Of a stretch of DNA of 64,000 nucleotides, positions 50,855 through 58,071 are shown one piece after another. The stretch is from Streptomyces sp. NRRL S-31 (lineage in GTDB: Bacteria; Actinomycetota; Actinomycetes; Streptomycetales; Streptomycetaceae). The stretch is from NCBI RefSeq assembly GCF_000718775.1, contig NZ_JOCB01000010.1, positions 44,235 through 108,234 of the forward strand. Reading direction: 5' to 3'. Made by a program: the position numbers and the translations under genes. Below the pieces are notes generated by a model, which saw nothing but the letters and a program-made list of their open reading frames with translations, made no database searches and was not told where the DNA came from. Position 1 is the first letter of the stretch, and each line of letters begins with the position of its first letter.

Positions 50855-51064
50855 ATGACCAACCCCTTCGAGGACCCCGACGCCCGCTACCTGGTCCTGG
50901 TCAACGACGAGAACCAGCACTCGCTCTGGCCGGAGTTCGTACCCGTGCCCGACGGCTGGCAGCGCCGGTTCGGCCCCGACGGCCGCACCGAGTGCCTGGC
51001 CCACATCGAACGGGAGTGGACCGACATGCGCCCCAAGAGCCTGATCGAGGCGATGGGCGAATGA
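50855..51064 (+). CDS. MbtH-like protein
   Basis: A 69-residue protein with the full MbtH signature: NPFEDPDARYLVLVNDENQH, then SLWPEFVPVPDGW and the trailing REWTDMRPKSL. MbtH proteins bind A domains and are needed for their solubility or activity. This one presumably supports the large NRPS and perhaps the stand-alone A-T protein. It starts at ATG with GGGAA upstream, 58 bases after the P450 stop. Confidence 0.97.
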   Translation: MTNPFEDPDARYLVLVNDENQHSLWPEFVPVPDGWQRRFGPDGRTECLAHIEREWTDMRPKSLIEAMGE

Positions 51065-51095
51065 CCGCGCGCCGACGCCCGGCGGGAGGACCGAG

Positions 51096-52064
51096 GTGAC
51101 CACCACCGAACAGCGCGCGGCCCGGCTGTCCGGACCCGAGCTGGCGGACCTCTCGCGGACCGCGCACAAGCTGCTGGAACGGGCACCGGACCGGGTCGAC
51201 GACCCGGCCTGGGTCGCCGACGCCCGCCGCGCCTGGGAGGAGACACCCGCCCGGCTGCGCCGGCTGGTGCGGGAGTTCCGCCGCCACTCCGGCACCGACG
51301 GCCGACTGCTGCTCACCGGACTGCCGATCGGCCCGGAGAGACTCCCCGACACACCGGTGGTCATGGGGTCGGCGCAGCGCACCCCCGCCCTGCCCGCGGC
51401 CCTGCTCATGCTGATCGCCCACGGACTCGGCGACCCCGCCGCGTTCGCGGCGGAGAAGGACGGGGCACTGGTGCAGGACGTCGTCCCGGTGCCCGGCCAG
51501 GAGGAGTTCCAGGGCAACGCGGGCTCGGTGGAGCTGACGTTCCACACCGAGAACGCCTTCCACCCGCACCGGCCGGACTACGTCCTGCTGCTGTGCCTGC
51601 GCACCGACCACGAGGAACAGGCGGAGCTGCGCACCTGCTGCTCCCGGAGGGTGCTGCCCCGGCTGACGGACCGCGCCCGCGCGGCACTGGCCCGGCCCGA
51701 ATACGTCACCGAGCCGCCGCCCTCCTTCGGCAGGGGCGGGACGGACAGCCTGCACGGCATCCTCACCGGCGACCCGGAGGACCCCGACCTCTGCTACGAC
51801 GAGGCGGCCACCCGGGCCCTGACCGACGCCGGCCGCGCCGCGCTGGCGGAACTGGACACGGTGATCCGCGGCAGCCACGACGGCGTGCGGCTGCGGCCCG
51901 GGGACCTGGCCGTCGTCGACAACCGGGTCACCCTGCACGGCCGGTCCTCCTTCCGCCCGCGCTTCGACGGACGGGACCGCTGGCTCCAGCGGACGTTCGC
52001 CTTCACCGATCTGCGCCGCTCCCGGAACCACCGGCCGGCCGACGGGAACGTGCTGGCGAAGTGA
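51096..52064 (+). CDS. Fe(II)/2-oxoglutarate oxygenase of the VioC/AsnO type
   Basis: A 322-residue clavaminate-synthase-like (TauD superfamily) oxygenase. The metal-binding HTE is in LTFHTENAFHPHRPDYVLLL, with the distal His in NRVTLHGRSSF and the 2-oxoglutarate Arg near RWLQRTF. Close relatives (AsnO, VioC, KtzO-type) hydroxylate free amino acids such as Asn, Arg or Lys at C3. Because A3 and A4 of the NRPS look Asn-specific, 3-hydroxy-Asn is a reasonable product; diaminobutyrate is another candidate substrate. GTG 51096 has GGGAGGA five bases upstream. Confidence 0.9.
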   Translation: MTTTEQRAARLSGPELADLSRTAHKLLERAPDRVDDPAWVADARRAWEETPARLRRLVREFRRHSGTDGRLLLTGLPIGPERLPDTPVVMGSAQRTPALPAALLMLIAHGLGDPAAFAAEKDGALVQDVVPVPGQEEFQGNAGSVELTFHTENAFHPHRPDYVLLLCLRTDHEEQAELRTCCSRRVLPRLTDRARAALARPEYVTEPPPSFGRGGTDSLHGILTGDPEDPDLCYDEAATRALTDAGRAALAELDTVIRGSHDGVRLRPGDLAVVDNRVTLHGRSSFRPRFDGRDRWLQRTFAFTDLRRSRNHRPADGNVLAK

Positions 52065-52097
52065 GCGAAGAACAGCGAAAGACATGGAGTGCCGCGT

Positions 52098-53381
52098 ATG
52101 GCCGAGCCTGACCTGACCGATGTGTTCGCCCGGCACGAGTCCCGGGTGCGCAGCTACTGCCGCGGATTCCCGGCCGTGTTCGAGCGGGCCTCGGGACACC
52201 ACCTGTGGGACGTCGAGGGGCGCCGGTACACCGACCTGCTGTGCGGCGCCGGCGCGCTCAACTACGGGCACAACCCGCCCGACATGGTCGCCCGGGTGAC
52301 CGACTACCTGGCGCGCGGCGGACCCGTCCACTCCCTGGACCTGCACACCACAGCGAAGGCCGGTTTCCTCACCCGGTTCGCCGAAACGGTCCTGGCACCG
52401 CGCGGCATGGGCGACCACGTCGTGCAGTTCCCCGGCCCGGCCGGCACCCTCGCCGTCGAAGCGGCCCTGAAACTGGCCCGCAAGGCGACCGGACGCTCAT
52501 CGGTCATCGCCTTCCGCGACGGCTTCCACGGAGTCTCCCTGGGCTCCCTCGCCGCCACCTCCGCACCGCTGCTGCGATCCGCGGCCGGCACGCCGCTGCG
52601 CGACGTGACCCTCCTGCCCCGCGACGACGGGCGCGGCGGACGGGAGTCCCTCGACGCGCTGGAGCGGGCGCTGCGGCCCGGCCGCGGCGTCGGCGCACCG
52701 GCCGCCGTGCTGCTGGAGACCGTACAGGGCGAAGGCGGGCTGAACGTGGCGAGCCGCGCCTGGCTGGCCCGCGTGCGGGAGCTGGCGGACGCGGCCGGCG
52801 CGCTCGTCGTCGTCGACGACATCCAGGCGGGCTGCGGCCGAACCGGCACCTTCTTCAGTTTCGAGCACGTCCCGGAGCTGCGGCCGGACCTGGTGTGCCT
52901 GTCGAAGTCGCTGGGCGGCATGGGCCTGCCGATGGCGGCCCTGCTGATCGGCCCCGGCCGGGACGTGTGGGAGCCGGGCGAGCACAACGGCACCTTCCGC
53001 GGCCACAACCTCGCCTTCGTGGCGGGCACGGTCGCGCTGGAGTACTGGGCCGACCCCCGCTTCACCAGCCGGGTGGCCGGTCTGACGGCCGCGATCCGCA
53101 CCTCGCTCGACGACATCGTCGCGCGGCTCCCCGAGGGCGTCGCCCAGGTCGCCGGACGCGGCGCGATGAGCGGACTGCGCTTCGCCGCGCCCGAGCCGGT
53201 CGAGCGGGTCCGCCGCGCGCTGTTCCAGGCCGGGATCATCGCCGAGAGCGCGGGGGAGGGGCGGGTGCTGAAGTTCCTGCCGCCGCTGACGATGCCCGTC
53301 GCCGCCTGGCAGGAGACGGCGCACACGATCGGCGACGTCGTGCTCAAGACCCTCGACACGGCCGTCCACCGCTTCGCCTGA
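52098..53381 (+). CDS. Diaminobutyrate:2-oxoglutarate aminotransferase (EctB/PvdH-like)
   Basis: A 427-residue class III PLP aminotransferase. FARHESRVRSYCRGFPAVF and GAGALNYGHNPPD are diagnostic of the diaminobutyrate aminotransferase group, and the PLP Lys is in CLSKSLGGMGLP. It converts aspartate semialdehyde to L-2,4-diaminobutyrate (Dab) (family knowledge). No ectA or ectC is present, so ectoine synthesis is not meant. As with PvdH in pyoverdine, the gene should supply Dab for the peptide. ATG 52098 is chosen because GGAG lies 8 bases upstream. It follows the oxygenase gene by 33 bases. Confidence 0.9.
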   Translation: MAEPDLTDVFARHESRVRSYCRGFPAVFERASGHHLWDVEGRRYTDLLCGAGALNYGHNPPDMVARVTDYLARGGPVHSLDLHTTAKAGFLTRFAETVLAPRGMGDHVVQFPGPAGTLAVEAALKLARKATGRSSVIAFRDGFHGVSLGSLAATSAPLLRSAAGTPLRDVTLLPRDDGRGGRESLDALERALRPGRGVGAPAAVLLETVQGEGGLNVASRAWLARVRELADAAGALVVVDDIQAGCGRTGTFFSFEHVPELRPDLVCLSKSLGGMGLPMAALLIGPGRDVWEPGEHNGTFRGHNLAFVAGTVALEYWADPRFTSRVAGLTAAIRTSLDDIVARLPEGVAQVAGRGAMSGLRFAAPEPVERVRRALFQAGIIAESAGEGRVLKFLPPLTMPVAAWQETAHTIGDVVLKTLDTAVHRFA

Positions 53382-53385
53382 CGGC

Positions 53386-53440
53386 CCCCACCGCACACTC
53401 CCACCTCCCCACCCCGCACACTCCCCCCACCCCGCACTCC
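53386..53440 (+). repeat. C-rich short tandem repeats in the spacer before the N-hydroxylase
   Basis: Three imperfect copies of CCCCACCCCGCACACTCC (53386-53401, 53407-53424, 53425-53440) fill most of the 82-base gap. The strand is almost devoid of G. No pairing partner is seen nearby, so its role, if any, is unclear. Confidence 0.6.
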
Positions 53441-53463
53441 CACCACGAGGACGAGGACCCACC

Positions 53464-54807
53464 GTGACCAACGACAACGGCCGTACGGCGCAGGAGACGC
53501 TCCACGACGTCATCGGCGTCGGATTCGGCCCGGGCGGTATCGCGCTGGCCGCCGCCCTGGAGGAGGAGGCACCCGAACTGGACTGCCTCTTCCTCGAAGG
53601 GCGCAGCGAGGCCGCCTGGCAGCCCGGCATGCTGCTGCGCGGCTCCGACACCCAGCACCACCCCAGCCGCGACCTCGCCACCCTGCGCGACCCGCGCAGC
53701 CGTTACACCTTCCTCAACTACCTGCACGAGACCGGCCGGCTGCTGGCCTTCCTCAACGTCCCGGCGCACTTCCCGCTGCGCCGCGACTACGCCCGCTACG
53801 TGCGGTGGGTCGCCGCACAGCTCTCCCCGTACGTCGTCTACGACCGCAGGGCGACCACCGTCTCCGTCGCCACCGACCCGGTGCCGCACCACGTCGTCCG
53901 GACCGCGTGCGGCCGGACGTACCGAGGGCGTGCCCTGGTCGTGGGCACCGGACGCACCCCCTACGTCCCCGCGGTCTTCCAGCCCCACCTCGGCGACCGG
54001 GTGTGCCACAGCGGCGAGTACCTGTGGCGGCTGGAGAAGCGGCGGGCGGCCAAGGGCGGCCCGCTCGACGTGGCGGTCGTCGGAGCCAGCCAGAGCGCGG
54101 CGGAGATCGCGCTCGACCTGCACTCCGCCGCCGCGGGCGACCGGATCCACGCGGTCATGCGCGGCTTCGGCTACCGGCTGAAGGACACCAGCCCGTTCTC
54201 GGAGGAGGCGTACTTCCCCGAGTTCACCGACTACTACTTCGACGCCTCGCGGGAGGCCAAGGCCGCCCTCGACGCCCAGCTGCGGCCCAGCAACTACTCC
54301 TCCGTCGACCAGGACGTGCTGGAGAGCCTGTACGTACGGCGGTACGAGGACGGCGTCGACGGCGAGGAGCGCCTGCTGCTGCACCGCAACCACGAGGTCG
54401 AGGACGTCGAGACCGGTGACGGTCCGGTCCGGCTGCACCTGCGCGAGCGCCACACCGGGGAGTCGAGGCAGGTGACCGTCGACCTGCTGGTCCTCGCCAC
54501 CGGCTACCGCGACCTCGGCCCGGCCGAGCACGACGAGCCGTACCCCCGGATCCTCGGCCCGGTGGCCGACGGGCTGGCCCTGGACGACTCGGGCGTACTG
54601 CGGGTGGAGCGGGACTACTTCGTGCCGCCCCGGCCGGGCACCGGTGCCCGGCCGCCGCTGTTCCTCAACGGCCTGTGCGAGAACACCCACGGGCTCGGCG
54701 ACGCCGGCTCCTTCAGCCTGCTCTCGCTGCGCGCCCGCACCCTGCTCGAGGGGATCCGGCACCGGCTGGCCGCCGGGCCCGCGGTGACCGGCGGCACGCC
54801 CGCCTGA
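53464..54807 (+). CDS. Flavin-dependent N-hydroxylase (ornithine/lysine/Dab N-monooxygenase)
   Basis: A 447-residue protein of the SidA/PvdA/IucD family. It has FAD site DVIGVGFGPGGIALA, NADPH site VAVVGASQSAAEIALDL, NYSSVDQDVLESLY matching the substrate region of PvdA, LVLATGYR, and the C-terminal CENTHGLGD. These enzymes hydroxylate the terminal amine of free Orn, Lys or Dab. Next to a Dab aminotransferase, N4-hydroxy-Dab is the simplest predicted product, with N5-hydroxy-Orn as the alternative. No acylase for hydroxamate formation is in the window. It starts at GTG after GAGGACGAGGACC, and ends the rightward run. Confidence 0.92.
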   Translation: MTNDNGRTAQETLHDVIGVGFGPGGIALAAALEEEAPELDCLFLEGRSEAAWQPGMLLRGSDTQHHPSRDLATLRDPRSRYTFLNYLHETGRLLAFLNVPAHFPLRRDYARYVRWVAAQLSPYVVYDRRATTVSVATDPVPHHVVRTACGRTYRGRALVVGTGRTPYVPAVFQPHLGDRVCHSGEYLWRLEKRRAAKGGPLDVAVVGASQSAAEIALDLHSAAAGDRIHAVMRGFGYRLKDTSPFSEEAYFPEFTDYYFDASREAKAALDAQLRPSNYSSVDQDVLESLYVRRYEDGVDGEERLLLHRNHEVEDVETGDGPVRLHLRERHTGESRQVTVDLLVLATGYRDLGPAEHDEPYPRILGPVADGLALDDSGVLRVERDYFVPPRPGTGARPPLFLNGLCENTHGLGDAGSFSLLSLRARTLLEGIRHRLAAGPAVTGGTPA

Positions 54808-54840
54808 CCGCCGGCCGGCCCCCCACGGGCCGGCCGGGGA

Positions 54841-54871
54841 CGAGGACCGGTGTTCCCCCGACCGGTCCTCG
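54841..54871. terminator. Hairpin between the N-hydroxylase and the convergent PAS-LuxR gene
   Basis: CGAGGACCGGT (54841-54851) pairs perfectly with ACCGGTCCTCG (54861-54871) around a 9-base loop in the 70-base gap between convergent stops. It can act as a bidirectional terminator closing the 31.7-kb biosynthetic run. Confidence 0.7.
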
Positions 54872-54877
54872 CCCGTC

Positions 54878-55576
54878 TCAGGTCGCGATGAACTCCGGCT
54901 GGACGCGGGGCGGCCACTCGCCCACCGCGAACACCCCCATGGCGTACCCCTTGGAGATCAGGGCGGTGCGGTTGACGACCTTCATCTTCCGCAGGAGCGT
55001 CGCGACGTGGTACTCGACTCCGCCGCGGCTGAGGAAGAGCCGCGCGGACAGCTGGACGGTCGACTCCCCGGCGGCGACGCCCTCGAGGACGCGGGCGTGC
55101 ACCGGACTGAAGAGCGTCTGCCGTGCGGAGGCGACCCGCGGGCCGTCGTCGTCAGCGGGCCGGAACAGCACCACGATGGCCTCTACCCGGCCGCTGGCGC
55201 TTCCCTGTACGGCGATGCCCGTCAGCTCGCCCTGGAAGGGCTCTCCGCGCGCGTCCACGCCGATGACATGGTCCGCGAAGCGTGCACCGCGCCCGTCGGT
55301 CAGCCGGGCGAACTCGCGACGGAACTTCTCCCGCACGCTCGGGTGCAGATAGACGAGGATCTCCTTGCCGACGATGTCGGCGGGTGCGGAACCGATCCGG
55401 CCGGAGAACGGCGCGTTCGCCGCCGAGATCCTCAGGGTCGGTTCCAGGTGAGCCATGCAGAGGCCGGACCGTGCGAAGACGGACCGGCAGATGTCACCCC
55501 ATCGTTCCCGGGTGCGGTGGTCAGCCGCCGCCGGGGATAAGTCGTGAGCAGCGTGACCGGAATCTTCCATGATCAA
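54878..55576 (-). CDS. PAS-LuxR transcriptional regulator (PimM class)
   Basis: About 232 residues. A PAS fold (about 40-145: LEPTLRISAANAPFSGRIGS, then GKEILVYLHPSVREKFRREF) is followed by a LuxR HTH at about 165-220 (SPVHARVLEGVAAGESTVQL, then SARLFLSRGGVEYHVATLLR). This two-domain layout is that of PimM and related pathway-specific activators of Streptomyces antibiotic clusters. A TTG at 55576 is suggested as start because AGAGGGG lies 7 bases upstream; ATG 55570, two codons later, is the alternative. A short dyad, TTTGC-TG-GCAAA (55658-55669), lies upstream. It is convergent with the biosynthetic run and probably controls it through the site at 22953. Confidence 0.85.
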   Translation of the reverse strand: MIMEDSGHAAHDLSPAAADHRTRERWGDICRSVFARSGLCMAHLEPTLRISAANAPFSGRIGSAPADIVGKEILVYLHPSVREKFRREFARLTDGRGARFADHVIGVDARGEPFQGELTGIAVQGSASGRVEAIVVLFRPADDDGPRVASARQTLFSPVHARVLEGVAAGESTVQLSARLFLSRGGVEYHVATLLRKMKVVNRTALISKGYAMGVFAVGEWPPRVQPEFIAT

Positions 55577-55788
55577 GATGTTGCCCCTCTTGCCCTCGAA
55601 CCAGGCGCGATGCGCGATACGGGGAGCTTCGGGTATGGACGCCTGGTCCCCTCGAAGTTTGCTGGCAAAACTAGCCGCGACCAGCCCGGGCGGATGATCT
55701 CACAGCGCACGATCACTAACCTTGCCGCGCATGAACACCCGAAGCCCTTGACACCCGGAGGGAGCGGGGGCAGGGCTCTGCGCGCCGG

Positions 55789-56532
55789 TCAGTTCCCGAG
55801 CAGGTCCAGCAGTTGCCGCGTGGCCTCGAAGCCGGCGCCCGCCGTCGCGAGGAACCTCCGGACGCGCCCCACGGCCTGTTCGGTCGTGACGTTTCCCCCG
55901 CCGGCCAGCGCGGTGTCCAGGGAGTCGGCGTGGCTCAGCGCGCTGTCCGCCACCTCCTGAGGGGCGTGCGCGGCGTCCTCGCGCAGGGCCTGGGCCAGGC
56001 GCTCCAGGGAGACTTCCTCGTGCTGGACGTGGCTGTGCTGGATCCAGTTCCGCGTTCCGGGGCTGTTGACGTTCGTGATGATGGAGCCGGACCCGGTCTC
56101 CTGCTGGAAACTGATGTCCATGGCGGCCTCCTTGCCTGCGATGTTCCTCCCGTTCCTCCGCACACCGGCGGCCGTGGCGCGGTACCGGTACGGACTGATG
56201 GGGTGGGTCGCGCTCACCACCTGGTGGGCGAAGCCCAGGGCGTGCAGCCTCCCCATGACGTGGTGGACGTCCGCCGGGTTCCAGGTCCGCCGCCGGAAGT
56301 AGTCGGTCATGTCGACGTACACCCCGGGCACGCTTCCGCTCGCGCTGCACAGGTGGTCCAGGGCCTCCAGGGCGAGCTGGTCGGTGTCGTCCGCGGAGGT
56401 CGACCGGGGCGGCAGCGAGGCCAGGAAGCCTTCTTCCCTGCGGGCCCGATTCTCCTCGGACCGTCGCCTCCGCAACGCGAACAACGCGAGGCCGGCGACG
56501 ACGAAGAAGGGCGCGATTGTCAGGACGTTCAC
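55789..56532 (-). CDS. Unrecognised protein with one N-terminal membrane span
   Basis: About 247 residues. NVLTIAPFFVVAGLALFALRRRRSEE is a single membrane anchor followed by a basic stop-transfer, so the rest is cytoplasmic. The first half of the soluble part, with YFRRRTWNPADVHHVMGRLH and PYRYRATAAGVRRNG, looks like a winged-helix. The second half has QETGSGSIITNVNS and an acidic helix pair ending RQLLDLLGN. GTG 56532 is chosen because GGGGAGG lies 8 bases upstream; the open frame also extends 8 codons further. I do not recognise the family and see no tie to the NRPS genes. Confidence 0.65.
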   Translation of the reverse strand: MNVLTIAPFFVVAGLALFALRRRRSEENRARREEGFLASLPPRSTSADDTDQLALEALDHLCSASGSVPGVYVDMTDYFRRRTWNPADVHHVMGRLHALGFAHQVVSATHPISPYRYRATAAGVRRNGRNIAGKEAAMDISFQQETGSGSIITNVNSPGTRNWIQHSHVQHEEVSLERLAQALREDAAHAPQEVADSALSHADSLDTALAGGGNVTTEQAVGRVRRFLATAGAGFEATRQLLDLLGN

Positions 56533-56650
56533 GGAAGTGGCCTCCCCCGCCGGCACTCCGAGACTGAAGCGAAAGGGTAGGGCCGCGCCGAGGCACCGGG
56601 CAAGGCCCGAACCGGCCGGCCGTCGCCTCCCGGCTGCTCGGCGGTCTCTC

Positions 56651-57937
56651 TCAGGCGCGGCTCGGTGCCGGTTCCGGCGTGGTGGGGAGCGGTGCGGGGC
56701 GGCGGGGGAGCAGCAGCGGGGTCGCGAGGACGAGCGCGCCGGCCAGGCCGATGGCCGTACGCGGGCCGAGCAGGGCGCCCAGCACGCCCCAGACGGCCGT
56801 CAGCAGCGCCGTCGCGGCCTTGGTCGTCACCGACCAGGCGGACAGCGTGCGCGCGACCCGCCCGGTCGCGGTGCGCTCCAGGCGGTAGGTGGCGCAGACC
56901 GGGTTGAACACCGCACAGCAGAAGATGAGCCCGAGCTCCACACCCATCACCAGCAGCAGTCCCCCGGTGCCCGGCCCCAGGAAGGCCAGGCCGACGGGCC
57001 AGACGGCGCGCAGCGTCCCGGACCCGACCAGGACCCGGTGCTGTCCGAACCGCGTGACGAGCGGCCGGGCCAGCCGCGCGCCGAGCAGCCCGCCGATCGA
57101 GGGCGCGGCGAAGGCGAGGCCGTACTGCCAGGGTGTGAATCCGAACCGGCCGAGCATCAGGACGGCCAGCAGCGGCTCGGCGGCCATCACCAGGGCGTTG
57201 AAGGCGGCGGTGTTGAGGAACAGCGGGCGCAGGGTCGCGTCGGCGAGGATGTGGCGCCAGCCGTCGAGCAGGTCACCGGGCCGCCCGCGCGCGGCGTCCC
57301 GGCGCGCGGGCCGTGCCTCGTACCCGCCCATCGCGCGGATGCCCAGGGCCGAGAGCAGATAGCTGACCGCGTCGGCCACCACCGTCGCCACCGGGCCGAG
57401 GAGCCCGATGGCAGCGCCGCCCAGCGGTGGTCCGATGATCGTGGTCGTCCAGGCGGTGGACTCGAAGCGGGCGTTGGCGACGAGCAGGTCCTCGGCCGGG
57501 AGCAGCGCCTTCAGATACGCGCCCGAGGCCGCGCGGAAGGTGATGTCGGCCGCCGCGACGACGACCGAGACCAGCAGGAGCTGGAGGAAGGTGAGCGCGC
57601 CGAGCGCGAAGGCGAGGGGAATGGTCAGCAGCGCCGCGCACCGCGCCAGGTCCGTCGCGATCAGCACCGGCCGCTTGCGGCGGAACTCCACCCACGGGCC
57701 GAGCGGCACCGCCACCGCGGCGCCCACCGCGGCACCCGTGGCGGAGAGCGCGGCGACCTCGGCCGGTCCCGCGTGCAGCACCCGGACGGCGATCAGCGGG
57801 AACGCGCCGAAGGCGAGCCACGTGCCGAGCGCGCTGGCCCCGTACGCTCCCCAGAGCCATCCGAACCGGCGCCCCAGCCGAGGTTCGAACAAATGTCCGA
57901 GCAGAAGTCCAGGTCCCCGTTGGTGCCCGCCGCCCAT
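56651..57937 (-). CDS. MFS transporter (EntS/MFS_3-like exporter)
   Basis: A 428-residue protein with about 11-12 hydrophobic spans. The loop WVEFRRKRPVLIATDLARC matches the conserved cytoplasmic loop between spans 2 and 3 of MFS proteins, in the form usual for MFS_3 exporters. The C-terminus is a short Pro/Thr-rich tail. It is divergent from a LysR gene 134 bases away, with a strong palindrome between them, so it is probably induced by a small molecule. It could export a drug or a peptide, and relatives export siderophores. Whether it belongs to the lipopeptide locus is open. Confidence 0.88.
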   Translation of the reverse strand: MGGGHQRGPGLLLGHLFEPRLGRRFGWLWGAYGASALGTWLAFGAFPLIAVRVLHAGPAEVAALSATGAAVGAAVAVPLGPWVEFRRKRPVLIATDLARCAALLTIPLAFALGALTFLQLLLVSVVVAAADITFRAASGAYLKALLPAEDLLVANARFESTAWTTTIIGPPLGGAAIGLLGPVATVVADAVSYLLSALGIRAMGGYEARPARRDAARGRPGDLLDGWRHILADATLRPLFLNTAAFNALVMAAEPLLAVLMLGRFGFTPWQYGLAFAAPSIGGLLGARLARPLVTRFGQHRVLVGSGTLRAVWPVGLAFLGPGTGGLLLVMGVELGLIFCCAVFNPVCATYRLERTATGRVARTLSAWSVTTKAATALLTAVWGVLGALLGPRTAIGLAGALVLATPLLLPRRPAPLPTTPEPAPSRA

Positions 57938-58037
57938 GCCCGCCGCCCTCGCCCACTCACTCGCACAACCGATCAGCGATCAGCAGCATCAAAGCGAGCA
58001 GCACGACCTGGAATCAAACAACCACGGAGCCGTCGGT

Positions 58038-58054
58038 CACAACCTGTGGTTGTG
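58038..58054. promoter_or_regulatory. 17-bp palindrome between MFS and LysR genes
   Basis: CACAACC-TGT-GGTTGTG is a perfect dyad with 7-bp arms, lying 18-34 bases before the LysR ATG in an AT-richer spacer. A further CAACCAC half-site occurs about 20 bases to the left. It is a good candidate operator for the LysR protein acting on itself and on the MFS gene. Confidence 0.5.
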
Positions 58055-58071
58055 GCCGTAGGGTGACCGGT

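Noticed and set aside
52098..53381. Ectoine biosynthesis
   Set aside because: The aminotransferase is EctB-like, but no EctA acetyltransferase or EctC synthase is nearby and it is embedded in the NRPS operon.
23067..54807. Interpretation as an iron-siderophore locus
   Set aside because: The N-hydroxylase and MFS exporter hint at a siderophore, but there is no hydroxamate acyltransferase, no siderophore-binding lipoprotein or importer, and no iron-box-like palindrome in the control region. The FAAL/ACAD set and DrrAB exporter fit a lipopeptide better. Metal binding by the product remains possible.
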